Positions 1-8,666 of a stretch of DNA of 16,076 nt are shown here, one piece after another. The first letter of the stretch is position 1, and every line of letters starts with the position of its first letter. The notes beneath the pieces were generated by a model. The model was not told where the DNA came from. It made no database searches and saw only the letters and a program-made list of their open reading frames with translations. The stretch comes from Gemmatimonadota bacterium. Lineage in GTDB: Bacteria; Gemmatimonadota; Gemmatimonadetes; Gemmatimonadales; Gemmatimonadaceae. The DNA lies in the NCBI GenBank assembly GCA_003222065.1, contig QHUV01000001.1:1-16076 (forward strand), read 5' to 3'. Made by a program: the position numbers and the translations under genes.

Positions 1-260
1 TCGCGCTGTTTCAGCGCAACGTGAGACTCGACATCGAGCATGGCGCCGATGCGGCCACGGCGGCACAGACTCGGGCGCGCGGCGCGGTCCTGCACGGCGG
101 CCGATCATCGTAGCACTCGATCACCAAGCGAGACCACGGTTCGCGACAACGCCGGGTCACTGGACCGCGGCTGCGGGACTCCGCTACACTTCCTGTCTCT
201 CAGCCGACGGCCATTGATGAGAGCCTCACGAGTCAATCGCGACAGCCTGCGAACCGCCTG
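1..260. other. Upstream region with no confident gene
   Basis: No convincing complete gene lies here. A short open frame on the minus strand starts with ATG at 41-39 and stays open to the left edge (13 codons, beginning MLDVESHVAL). It could be the 5' end of a divergent gene, but it is too short to identify and has no clear ribosome binding site. On the plus strand, TGGACC at 161-166 and TACACT at 185-190 (18-bp spacer) form a weak sigma70-like promoter candidate for the M14 peptidase. A 14-codon frame from ATG 217 ends in TGA at 259-261, overlapping the peptidase ATG at 261. The longer frame starting at 40 is rich in Arg and Ser and reads like non-coding sequence. Confidence 0.35.
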
Positions 261-1933
261 ATGCGCCACCTGCTCGCCGCGCTGCTGCTGGTTACGGCGT
301 GTGTGCCTCCGTCAGGCCCGCCGAAGTCTCCCCCTTTACGAAGTCAGTACCCGGGAAACCTGGCGCAAGCGCGACCGAAGACGCGCGCCGAACGCACGAA
401 CTTCACCGAGACGTCGCACTACGCGGACGTCGTCCAGTTCATCGACTCGCTGCGCGTGCTCGGCGCCAAGATCGAGGTCGGGGCAATCGGCAAGACAACG
501 GAGGGACGCGACATTCCATTCGTCGTCGCGTCGCGACCACTCGTCAAGACGCCTATCGAGGCGAAGCGACTGCGGCGGCCGATCGTGTATGTGCAAGCGA
601 ACATCCACGCCGGAGAGGTCGAGGGAAAGGAGGCACTGCAGGCCATGCTTCGTGACTTGCTGTTCGACGATCACGCGAATGTGCTCGATTCGATCATCCT
701 CATTGCCGTGCCGATTTACAATGCTGATGGCAACGAGCGCTTCGCCCCGCAGGAGCGCAATCGTACCGAGCAGAACGGACCAGTACTCGTCGGGACGCGT
801 GCCAACGCGCAGGGACTCGACCTCAATCGCGATTACGTCAAGGCTGAAGCGCCGGAAACGGTTGCCTCGTTGGCAATGTTCCGCGCTTGGGATCCGGACG
901 TCTTCGTTGATCTCCACACGACGGATGGCAGCTATCACGGCTACGCGCTGACCTATGCGGCGTCGCTGAATCCCGCGGCGATGTTCACGACACCGTACAC
1001 GCGAGACACGTTGCTCGTGGAGTTACGGAAGCGGATGCAGGAGCGCCACGACTTTGCCGTATTCGACTACGGCAATTTCCCTCGTGAGCAGGGTGCGCCG
1101 ACGGCGTGGGAGACGTACGACGCTCGTCCGCGATTCGGCACGAACTACTACGGCTTGCGCGGCCGCATCTCCGTGTTGAGCGAAGCGTACTCGCATGATC
1201 CGTTCGCGCGCCGCGTCGCCGCGACCTACGATTTCGTGAGTGAGCTTCTCTCGTTCGTTGCCAGTGACGCCGACGGCGTCGTGGAGCTCGCGCGCGAGGC
1301 GGACAATCGGACGACGGGGTGGGGCAATGACCCCCGCTCGGCACGCCAGATACCAATTCGATCATCGATTGCGTCGGTGCGCTCCGGCCCGATTCGCGTC
1401 GAGGAGACCGCGCATCTGGACGACACCGTTCGCTACGAGGCCGGGTTGGCGCGAGGCGTCAAGCGCACCGGCGCCGTGCATTCGGTCGACATGCCCATCT
1501 ACGATCGGTTCACGCCCACGCTCTCGGTTCCGGTGCCGTACGCCTATGCCTTCGCGCGCGACGTCGCCGATTCTATCGCGAGGCGGCTCGTTATGCACGG
1601 CGTCCTCGTCGATCAGCTCGACCAGCCGCTGGATGCTAGCGTCGCCACGTTCACGATCGACTCCAGCAGCACCGCGTCCCAGCAATTTCAGAAACACAAC
1701 GAGCGGCATCTCGTTGGCTCGTGGGGCGCGCCGGCGACGCGTTCGCTCCCGGCCGGCACTTTTGTCGTGCGGCTTGGGCAACCGCTCGGCATTCTCGCGA
1801 TGTATCTGCTCGAGCCCGCGAGCGACGATGGATTCGTCGACTGGAACATCCTCGATCCATGGGCGAGCGAGCACACCTTTCCAGTGGTGCGCATCGTGCA
1901 ACCTGTACCGGCGCGTTTGCGACCCGCTCCCTG

Positions 1934-1934
<1 letters not shown>
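261..1934 (+). CDS. M14-family zinc carboxypeptidase-like lipoprotein
   Basis: A 557-aa predicted exported metallopeptidase. The N-terminus is a lipoprotein signal peptide: a hydrophobic stretch at residues 3-11, then lipobox VTAC with the lipidated Cys at 14, so the enzyme should be membrane-anchored and face the periplasm. The M14 fold shows zinc ligands in NIHAGEVEG (His116, Glu119) and DLHTTDG (His219), the substrate-binding Asn-Arg in LDLNRDY (189-190), and a candidate catalytic Glu308 in SVLSEAYSH. The catalytic set looks complete. The C-terminal ~230 residues are not assigned to a domain. The family trims C-terminal residues from peptides or acts on peptidoglycan-type peptides; the substrate cannot be read from sequence. 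The stop TGA (1932-1934) overlaps the ATG of the proline dehydrogenase (TGATG), indicating co-translation. The ATG at 261 has no good Shine-Dalgarno, but it sits directly before the signal peptide. Confidence 0.9.
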
Positions 1935-2881
<947 letters not shown>

Positions 2882-2916
2882 CGTGTCTGTCTTGCGGGAC
2901 CGCCTATCATCGTTCG

Positions 2917-3324
2917 ATGGCTCGCTTTCAACCGCCCGATCACACCAAGGGTGACGCGAACACCCTCGGCGGCTACATGGCCGTGCACGACCGCCCGGCG
3001 GCTTTCGAGGGCGGCGACGGCTTCTCGTACAGCGCCGAGATCGTGACCGACCACACTGGCGAGCCGGCGGCACCGTACGCCGCCTATCTGCTTTTCGTGC
3101 GCTGGGCACGCATCGGCGCGCAATCGCCGGAGGGTCACCTGGAGACGGACTACCTCGCGACGGCGACGACGGAGGCAAGCGCGCGCGCCGCTGTCGGTTC
3201 CTGGAAGCTTTCGGCTGTCAAGGCGGCGCTCGACGATTTGATCGCGGCTCAGCGTGGCGCGCCATCACGCCGCCGCTGGTGGGACGCGATGCGCGGCGAA
3301 GGCGGCGGCGAGAGCGCCGAGTGA
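2917..3324 (+). CDS. Uncharacterised conserved-looking protein, 135 aa
   Basis: I do not recognise this family. The protein is soluble, with no signal peptide and no membrane segment. The N-terminal 60 residues are Gly/Asp/Ala-rich (GGDGFSYSAEIV at 32-43). A compact central part contains a hydrophobic strand, AAYLLFVRWARIG (55-67). It ends with a helical stretch and a basic/aromatic tail (RRRWW at 118-122). Codon usage matches its neighbours, and the composition is unlike a shadow frame. It starts 35 bp after the proline dehydrogenase, and its stop overlaps the GTG start of rsgA (GTGA), so the two are probably translated together. That coupling is the only functional hint. The ATG at 2917 is chosen because upstream sequence in this frame overlaps the ProDH gene and looks non-coding. 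Confidence 0.75.
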   Translation: MARFQPPDHTKGDANTLGGYMAVHDRPAAFEGGDGFSYSAEIVTDHTGEPAAPYAAYLLFVRWARIGAQSPEGHLETDYLATATTEASARAAVGSWKLSAVKAALDDLIAAQRGAPSRRRWWDAMRGEGGGESAE

Positions 3325-4313
3325 CCGAGGCCGGCGTCGCGTCGGCGCACGACAGCGCGGCACGCACCCGGCGCGGCGTCGTGCTGAGCGGAACCGGCGG
3401 AAGCTGGCGCGTGCGTCTCGTCGACGACGCGTCCGTCGTCGACGCGACGCTGCGTGGTCGCTTGAAGCGTGACCCCTCAAGTGACGCGACGCGTCGCGAG
3501 GATCGATTGAAGCTGGCGGTCGGCGACGAAGTGATCGTCGAGCCGGATGCGCGCGGCGACCGGTGGGCCATCTGCGACATATTGCCGCGGCGCTCGCGTC
3601 TGGCGCGTCGAGCCCCCGGCGGCGCGTACGGCGAGCGCATCGTCGCCGCCAATGTCGATCAGGTGGTCGTCGTCTTCGCCGCCGCCCGCCCCGAGCCGCA
3701 CCCGCGAATGCTCGACCGATTTCTCGTCATCGCCGAAGCCAACGCGCTCGCCGCGCACATCATCGTCAACAAGATCGACCTCGTGACCGAGCGCGACGCG
3801 CAGGATCGCTTTGCGCCGTACGTGCGCGCCGGCTATCCGGTCCACTTCACCAGCACCAAGCGCGGCGACGGCCTGGCCGCGGTTCGAGCCATGCTCGACG
3901 GACGCGTGTCCGTCCTCACCGGTCCGTCAGGGGTCGGCAAGTCGTCGCTGCTCAACGCGCTCTTTCCCGGCCTTGGGCTGCGCGTCGGCGAGATCAGCGA
4001 ATCGGTCAACAAGGGGCGCCATACGACGGTCGGCGCCACGATGATCCCATTGCCTAACGAGGCGGCGGGGTTCGTCGTCGACACGCCGGGATTGCGGGAA
4101 GTCGGCATGTGGGCGCTCTCCGCGGAGCACCTCGACGCCTACTTCCCCGAGCTGCGACCCTTTGTCCCGCAATGCCGCTTCACAGATTGCACGCATACAG
4201 TGGAACCAGGGTGCGCGGTGAAAGACGCCGTCGCGCGCGGCGACGTCAGTGGCGAGCGCTTCGCGAGTTATTTGAAACTTCGCGATGAGTTGGAGGAGAC
4301 AGACTTTCAATAA
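3321..4313 (+). CDS. rsgA: Ribosome small subunit-dependent GTPase RsgA
   Basis: A 330-aa circularly permuted GTPase that acts late in 30S subunit maturation. An N-terminal OB-fold carries the family pattern GVVLSGTGGSWRVRL (19-33). The G motifs come in the permuted order typical of RsgA: G4 NKIDL (150-154), G5 TSTKRGDG (177-184), G1/P-loop GPSGVGKSS (201-209), the switch region around HTTVG (234-238), and G3 DTPG (254-257). The C-terminal zinc finger is complete (Cys285, Cys290, His292, Cys298), followed by the helical tail. The start is taken as GTG 3321 because it overlaps the upstream TGA (GTGA) and places the OB-fold at the usual distance; an ATG at 3279 would extend the protein with basic low-complexity sequence inside the preceding gene. 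All key residues are present. Confidence 0.96.
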   Translation: MTEAGVASAHDSAARTRRGVVLSGTGGSWRVRLVDDASVVDATLRGRLKRDPSSDATRREDRLKLAVGDEVIVEPDARGDRWAICDILPRRSRLARRAPGGAYGERIVAANVDQVVVVFAAARPEPHPRMLDRFLVIAEANALAAHIIVNKIDLVTERDAQDRFAPYVRAGYPVHFTSTKRGDGLAAVRAMLDGRVSVLTGPSGVGKSSLLNALFPGLGLRVGEISESVNKGRHTTVGATMIPLPNEAAGFVVDTPGLREVGMWALSAEHLDAYFPELRPFVPQCRFTDCTHTVEPGCAVKDAVARGDVSGERFASYLKLRDELEETDFQ

Positions 4314-4337
4314 CCAGACCCGCGTGCTCCGCGGTTA
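4311..4337. terminator. Weak hairpin between convergent genes
   Basis: Immediately after the rsgA coding end, TAACC (4311-4315) plus CGCG (4321-4324) can pair with CGCGGTTA (4330-4337). This gives an interrupted stem with a 5-nt loop and a 5-nt bulge. There is no T-tract. It lies between the convergent rsgA and the minus-strand ACP-like gene, so a bidirectional stop is plausible but weakly supported. Confidence 0.25.
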
Positions 4338-4350
4338 CAAATGACGGGCG

Positions 4351-4602
4351 CTACGCCTTCAGGTCCACGAATCGCCATTCTTCCCGATAGCGTGTGATGC
4401 CGAGCGTGCGGGCCATCAGCTCACCCACGACGGCGGCAACGTGGTCGCGGTGCTCCTCTTCATCCATGCCGTCCTGCGATGCCGTCGCCGACGCCACGAA
4501 GTCGATCACCGCGCCCGGTGTGTCGAGCTGCTCGGTGTCTTCGATGGAGACGCCGAACTCCTCCTCGACGCTCGCAAAAAACTCGTCGAGGGCCCAGCTC
4601 AT
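4351..4602 (-). CDS. Small acyl-carrier-protein-like protein with apparently permuted helix order
   Basis: An 83-aa acidic protein. Residues 2-36 resemble the second half of an acyl carrier protein: SWALDEFFASVEEEFG matches the helix II region after the phosphopantetheine Ser, and DTPGAVIDFV (27-36) matches the final helix. Residues 50-83 then resemble the first half: HVAAVVGELMARTLGI like helix I, and WRFVDLKA like the FVEDLGA that normally precedes the DSL motif. Joining the C-terminus to the N-terminus would recreate a normal ACP order, with Ser2 at the position of the modified Ser; the Asp and Leu of DSL are replaced by Met1 and Trp3. The start is constrained: an in-frame TGA lies five codons upstream of the ATG, and I see no ACP helix I in the other upstream frames. 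No fatty-acid or polyketide gene is adjacent. Function is unknown; carrier activity is not established. Confidence 0.7.
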   Translation of the reverse strand: MSWALDEFFASVEEEFGVSIEDTEQLDTPGAVIDFVASATASQDGMDEEEHRDHVAAVVGELMARTLGITRYREEWRFVDLKA

Positions 4603-4770
4603 GGCCAGTTCTCGTCAGGCAGTGCGCCCCTCGCATGAAGGGAAATCGGATCACGGACGGGCTGGAATATAACCGGCCTCTGCCTCGGCTCGGACGCAGC
4701 GCACGTCGTCGCTGGCCCAAGCGTGGTACGCGTTCGTCAAGCCGCCGTGAAGGAGTATATTGGGGTACAG

Positions 4771-5583
4771 ATGAGCACGAGACGGAAGCCCACCGATCCA
4801 GCCGCCTCGGCGGAGCCCGCGCGACCTAGAAAGGGACCTCGTTCGTCCACGCGCGTGAAAGGGCACTCCAGCATCGCCGACGCCGCGCCAATCGACGCGC
4901 CGCACGGGTCGCGCCCCGATCAAGTATACGCGCGACTGCGGGAGCTGATCGTCGGCGGGCTTCTCGCGCCTGGAAATCGGATCGTCGAAACCGAAATCGC
5001 CAGCCGGCTTGGCGTCAGTCGCACGCCCGTGCGCGAGGCGCTGCAGCGCCTACTGCAGGAAGGCTACGTCATCGACACGTTAGGTGCACAGCAATCGCGG
5101 CTCACCGTGGCGCCCCTCACGCGCGACGACGTGCGCGAGTTGCTGACGGTGGTGGGCGCGCTGGAGGGTATCGCCGCGCAACACGCTGCCTCGCAGCGGC
5201 CCGACGTGCGCGCCACACTCGCCAAGGACCTGCGTGACGCGAACGCGGAGTTCCATCGCGCTGGCCGCGCGTCGCCGATCGATCACGAGGCGCTTCACGA
5301 TGCGGACGAGCGCTTCCACCGTCGCATCGTCGAGTCAGGGGCGGGGCCGCGGTTGCTAGCGCTTTATCACGCGGTGAAGCCGCAGGCGGAGCGGTACATC
5401 CGCATGTACATCAGCATGCTCGGCGACATCCGCACCTCGGTCGCCGAGCACGAGATCATCATCGCCGCGATCGCGGAAGGCCGTCGCGATGACGCCGAGC
5501 TTGCCGTAGAGACAAACTGGCGGCATGCGGCCGATCGCCTGAGCCGCGTCATCGAGCTGGCTGGCGAGCGCGGTGCGTGGTGA
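4771..5583 (+). CDS. GntR-family transcriptional regulator, FCD (FadR) subfamily
   Basis: A 270-aa DNA-binding regulator. After a basic, Pro/Ser-rich disordered N-terminus (1-48) comes a winged helix-turn-helix (50-100) with the family signature LGVSRTPVREALQRLLQEGYV. The C-terminal all-helical FCD ligand-binding domain (about 115-260) keeps likely metal ligands Asp179 and His183 (DERFH), His227 (AEHE) and His252 (WRHA), so it probably binds a small organic acid through a metal. The ligand is unknown. The ATG at 4771 is preferred; GTG codons at 4723 and 4747 are in frame but would add non-homologous residues. AAGGAG at 4750-4755 is too far (15 nt) to be a good ribosome binding site, while TATATT at 4756-4761 could be a -10 box, giving a near-leaderless message. 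The TGA overlaps the GTG start of the polymerase gene (GTGA). Confidence 0.9.
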   Translation: MSTRRKPTDPAASAEPARPRKGPRSSTRVKGHSSIADAAPIDAPHGSRPDQVYARLRELIVGGLLAPGNRIVETEIASRLGVSRTPVREALQRLLQEGYVIDTLGAQQSRLTVAPLTRDDVRELLTVVGALEGIAAQHAASQRPDVRATLAKDLRDANAEFHRAGRASPIDHEALHDADERFHRRIVESGAGPRLLALYHAVKPQAERYIRMYISMLGDIRTSVAEHEIIIAAIAEGRRDDAELAVETNWRHAADRLSRVIELAGERGAW

Positions 5584-6803
5584 CGGTCGAGAAGCACCGT
5601 CGTATCTTGCTGGCTGACGCCGACGCCTTCTTCGTCGCCGTCGCGCGCCTCGTCGATCCGGATGGCGCCGGACGTGAGCCTTTACTCATCGTCGGCGGAA
5701 CGCGTGAGAGTCGCGGTGTCGTCTGCTCGGCGTCGTACGAGACGCGCAAGTACGGTGTCCGTTCGGCGATGCCGATCTCGCGCGCCCTGCGACTCTGCCC
5801 GAAGGCGGTATGCGTTCCCGTGCCGCGCAAGGCATGCTCGGCGAAGCACAAGGAGATTCGCGCCGTGCTCGAGCGGCACGCCCCCGCGGTAGAAGGCGCG
5901 AGCATCGACGAATGGTATCTCGATCTGGGCGGGACCGAGGCACTTTATCGTAATGAATCGCTCGCGGACACGGCGATGCGAATACGTCGTGACGTCATTC
6001 GCGAAGCCGGCCTGTCCGTCTCATTTGGCGGCGGCACCTCGAAGCTCATTGCGAAGCTCGCCGTCGAGCATGCCAAGCCGCGGCCCGGCAATCTCGCGAC
6101 CGGCGTGCACGTCGTACCGGCGGGAGGCGAAGACGGCTTCATGCACGGCATCAAGCTCGCCGAGATCCCGCTCATCGGACCGCGATTCCAGGAGCGACTC
6201 GGCCGCCTCGGCATGCGGACGGTGCCGGACGTCCTCCAGTACGACGAGGCGACACTCGCGCAGTGGTTAGGCAAGCGCGAGGCCGCTTGGCTCTGCGATC
6301 GCGTACGTGGCATCGATGGCGGTCACGTCGAGTCGCACCTCGACGCGAAGAGCATCAGCCGCGACGAGACCTTTCCGACCGACATCGACGACGACGACGA
6401 GCTCGGGCGGGAGCTCCTCGCCCTGCTCACGCGCGCCGCGGCCGACTTGCGTGGCGATGGCATGGCCGCGCGCACCGTTCGCGTGAAGATTCGCGATTGG
6501 GATTTTCGCACTCGTCAGGCAAGCCGCACCCTGGATCACCCGGTCATTGCCGACCGGATCTTGCTGACGGTGGCGCAGACGCTTCTCCGGCGGTTGCGCG
6601 CGGCGCGCCGCGTCCCGGCGCGCCTGCTCGGCGTTGCCCTGTCCTCCCTTGCCACCGACTCGACGGCTGATCAGCTCACGCTTTTCGAAGCGCTCGATAA
6701 CCGTCTCGTCGAGACCGATCGCGATCGCAGCGTTGCGCGGGTGGTCGATCGTGTGCGCGCCAGATTCGGCGACAAGGGGATTCTGCCCGGGGGGCTCGTT
6801 TGA
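5580..6803 (+). CDS. dinB: DNA polymerase IV (Y-family, DinB)
   Basis: A 407-aa error-prone translesion polymerase. Catalytic acidic residues are Asp13 (LADADAFF) and the Asp110-Glu111 pair in SIDEWYLDL. Phe18 occupies the steric-gate position that excludes ribonucleotides. The palm, the thumb helix-hairpin-helix around IPLIGPRFQERLGRLG (196-211) and the little finger domain are all present. The C-terminal part holds a beta-clamp-binding motif, QLTLF (365-369), followed by the usual short tail. Departures from the common Pol IV sequence are Trp after the catalytic DE pair and Ala in place of the Met between the first two Asp residues. The start is taken as GTG 5580, overlapping the regulator's TGA; GTG 5577 is an equal alternative adding one residue. 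Co-translation with a GntR regulator is unusual and suggests metabolic rather than purely SOS control, which is an inference. Confidence 0.93.
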   Translation: MTVEKHRRILLADADAFFVAVARLVDPDGAGREPLLIVGGTRESRGVVCSASYETRKYGVRSAMPISRALRLCPKAVCVPVPRKACSAKHKEIRAVLERHAPAVEGASIDEWYLDLGGTEALYRNESLADTAMRIRRDVIREAGLSVSFGGGTSKLIAKLAVEHAKPRPGNLATGVHVVPAGGEDGFMHGIKLAEIPLIGPRFQERLGRLGMRTVPDVLQYDEATLAQWLGKREAAWLCDRVRGIDGGHVESHLDAKSISRDETFPTDIDDDDELGRELLALLTRAAADLRGDGMAARTVRVKIRDWDFRTRQASRTLDHPVIADRILLTVAQTLLRRLRAARRVPARLLGVALSSLATDSTADQLTLFEALDNRLVETDRDRSVARVVDRVRARFGDKGILPGGLV

Positions 6804-6855
6804 GTGGCTACGCCGACGTCGTCATTGGTTCGTTGCGCCGCGGCTGGTACAGCCT

Positions 6856-7000
6856 GAGCACGGACGAACACCGACAACTGCAACACGGACTCACGCGGAC
6901 AAAGAAGAGCGACAGCCCTCCACGAACAGCTTTGGTTCTTGTCCGTGTCTGTCCGTGTCTGTCCGTGTCTGTCCGTGCGTGTCCGTGTTCGTCCGCGCTC
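6856..7000. repeat. Large imperfect palindrome containing a 10-bp tandem repeat
   Basis: The left end, 6856-6875 (GAGCACGGACGAACACCGAC), matches the reverse complement of 6981-7000 at 18 of 20 positions. Further GGACA/CACGGAC blocks in the left half (6876-6900) can pair with the right half. The right half is a 10-bp tandem repeat: GTCCGTGTCT three times exactly (6941-6970), then three degenerate copies beginning GTCCG (6971-7000). The element lies between the convergent dinB and M23 peptidase genes, 16 bp from the latter's stop, so it could fold into a long hairpin and end transcription from both sides. It resembles dispersed intergenic hairpin repeats known in several environmental phyla; copy number elsewhere in this genome is unknown. 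Confidence 0.75.
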
Positions 7001-7016
7001 ACGCTGTTGACCCGGA

Positions 7017-7895
7017 TTACGGATTCTCGGACCCCGTTCCCGCCGGCTTTTCCTGCACGGGATGTCTCGGTGCGGGCACGGGCGAGCCAGCCTGCATCAC
7101 CGGTGCAGCCTCCACCGGCTTTGGCGTTAGGCGCGCGGTGATCAGATACTTGAGCGGGTCGACCGGCTCGCCGCGCACGCGCACTTCGAAATGCACGTGG
7201 GGTGCCGTCGAGAGACCGGACGACCCGACGGCCGCGATCAGATCGCCGAACGACACGAAGTCGCCGACGCGGACTTTCACGGCGCTACAGTGTGCATAGC
7301 GACTCGTGACGCCGTTACCGTGGTCGAGCTCGACCATCAAGCCGTCGCCGAGCTTCCGGCCGACGAATGACACCTTTCCCGCCGCCGGCGCGGTGATGTT
7401 CGACCCGTATGGCGCCGAAACGTCCACACCCTTGTGCGGCCGGAAGAGGCGGAGGATTGGATGCCAGCGCGACCGCGAGAAGCGACTCGTGATGACGCCA
7501 CTGGCCGGAAGCGTGATCCCGCGCGCAGGGCGCGCCAATCCGACTTCCGTCGTCCGGGCATGCGCCAGCCCGTTCTTGACGTTATGCACCGTGCCGCCCT
7601 CGGTGTCCGACTCTGGCGCATCGAGATCGGCAACGGTCTGCAGCGAATCAGTGAGGGCCAGAATCATCTGATGCGCGTCAGCCAACTCGTCGGCGGTCGC
7701 GGTGACCTGCAACGAATCGCTCAGCACGACGACGCCGAGTCCGGCGATTGTCAGCGTGCAAAGACCGATGATTGCGAGGGCGGCACGTACATGTCGCCGC
7801 CGAATGTGCACCGCGCGCGTTTTGCGCAGTGGATTCGGCGGGACAATGAGGATCGTCCATCCGGTGCGTCGTTCTGGTCGTTGCTTCGTCGCCAT
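7017..7895 (-). CDS. M23 (LytM-type) membrane-anchored peptidoglycan endopeptidase
   Basis: A 292-aa cell-wall hydrolase. A basic N-terminus (1-37) is followed by one membrane segment (about 38-58), so the rest should lie in the periplasm. A short helical linker (60-90) precedes the LytM domain (about 125-250). The zinc site is intact: His154 and Asp158 in RPHKGVDVSAP, and HVH at 233-235 supplying the third ligand; His202 in SRYAHCS completes the catalytic set. It should therefore be an active endopeptidase cutting peptide cross-links. The C-terminal 40 residues are Pro-rich and probably disordered. It lies 9 bp downstream of the bactofilin gene. Bactofilins and M23 peptidases are known partners in cell shape or localised wall growth (for example CcmA with Csd proteins in Helicobacter), so these two very likely form one operon and one machine. 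Confidence 0.92.
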   Translation of the reverse strand: MATKQRPERRTGWTILIVPPNPLRKTRAVHIRRRHVRAALAIIGLCTLTIAGLGVVVLSDSLQVTATADELADAHQMILALTDSLQTVADLDAPESDTEGGTVHNVKNGLAHARTTEVGLARPARGITLPASGVITSRFSRSRWHPILRLFRPHKGVDVSAPYGSNITAPAAGKVSFVGRKLGDGLMVELDHGNGVTSRYAHCSAVKVRVGDFVSFGDLIAAVGSSGLSTAPHVHFEVRVRGEPVDPLKYLITARLTPKPVEAAPVMQAGSPVPAPRHPVQEKPAGTGSENP

Positions 7896-7904
7896 CGACC
7901 TGTG

Positions 7905-8357
7905 CTACGCTTCCGAGGCCGCGAGCGCGGTCGCTGGCGTCGGCAGCGGCGCGCGCGTCTTCGACTTCGCGGGCCGCTCCTTCGCGCTCGGCGCTGGCGT
8001 CACGGTGAGGCGTCCCTGCACGACGCATCCTTCCTGAATCATGATCGCGCCGGCGTCGATGTCGCCGGTGACGACCGCGCTTGGCTGCAGTTCGATGCGT
8101 GTCGTCGCCGTGACGTTGCCCTGCACGGAGCCGCCCACGATCACCTCGCGCGCCGAGATGTCGCCGACAACGGTCGCGCCGGTGCCGATGACGACGATAT
8201 CAGCGCGACGAATCGAGCCGTCGAGCCGGCCATCGACACGCAGCGTTCCCTCCGTCTCGATGTCGCCACGAACGGTGAGCTGCGCGTCGAGTACCGAGTA
8301 TCCGGCACCAGTCGCTGGAAGATTGGAAGGATCTTGTCGGCGTTTGAAAATGCTCAT
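7905..8357 (-). CDS. Bactofilin (polymer-forming cytoskeletal protein)
   Basis: A 150-aa bactofilin. A short N-terminal tail with basic FKRRQ (4-8) precedes the right-handed beta-helix core (about 20-118), which shows the repeating Gly/Val pattern typical of the family: LTVRGDIETEGTLRVDGRLDG (27-47), VVIGTGATVVGDI (55-67), VIVGGSVQGNV (72-82), AVVTGDIDAGAIMIQEG (94-110), VVQGRLTV (112-119). The tail is Lys/Ala/Pro-rich. Bactofilins self-assemble into nucleotide-free filaments at the inner membrane and recruit wall enzymes. The M23 peptidase gene follows after 9 bp. The start is ATG 8357-8355; an in-frame upstream ATG at 8465 would add 36 non-homologous residues. Confidence 0.92.
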   Translation of the reverse strand: MSIFKRRQDPSNLPATGAGYSVLDAQLTVRGDIETEGTLRVDGRLDGSIRRADIVVIGTGATVVGDISAREVIVGGSVQGNVTATTRIELQPSAVVTGDIDAGAIMIQEGCVVQGRLTVTPAPSAKERPAKSKTRAPLPTPATALAASEA

Positions 8358-8666
8358 CGAAGGTCCCGCGCGGTGAAGGGTGAAGCGATGAAACTCCGCG
8401 GACGAAAAGGAGAGCGACGCGGGCTTCGCCGTTCGACTCGCGAACTGGTGCGTCCGGCGCGTCACGCTCTGTTCAGAGGACGATCACGCGTACCGGATAA
8501 TTACAGTGAATTGCGTCGCGTTCGACGCTGTAATTACTCTATGTGAAACGACAATTCGTGACGCCTCTATAGTCGCGTGTCGTGAAATGCGACGGCGGTG
8601 ATCGTTCGCACATTTCGTCTGCCTCAATGCACTCGTGCGTTGAGTCACGGCGACTTCTCGCGCGGG
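8358..8666. other. Intergenic region upstream of the bactofilin gene
   Basis: No gene is supported here. It holds the promoter-proximal DNA of the bactofilin operon (minus strand) and an AT-rich inverted repeat at 8498-8536, listed separately. On the plus strand TATAGT at 8568-8573 could be a -10 box, without a good -35. The open frame from 8582 that runs into the hydratase gene has an Arg/Ser/Pro-rich composition and is not considered coding before 8807. Confidence 0.5.
8498..8536. promoter_or_regulatory. AT-rich inverted repeat with nested hairpin
   Basis: TAATTACA (8498-8505) and TGTAATTA (8529-8536) form a perfect 8-bp inverted pair (9 bp if the flanking G8506 and C8528 are counted). Arm centres are 31 bp apart, close to three helical turns. 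Between them sits a second stem, GCGTCG-CGTT-CGACGC (8513-8528), with a tetraloop. AT-rich arms stand out in this GC-rich DNA. It could be an operator for a dimeric or tetrameric regulator, or a structured leader. Confidence 0.5.

Noticed and set aside
40..261. 73-codon plus-strand open frame before the M14 gene
   Set aside because: Arg/Ser/Thr-rich, no recognisable fold and no ribosome binding site. Only its last 14 codons are kept, as a possible leader.
6941..7000. Tandem GTCCGTGTCT units considered as a CRISPR-like array
   Set aside because: The units are contiguous 10-mers with no unique spacers, and no cas genes are nearby.
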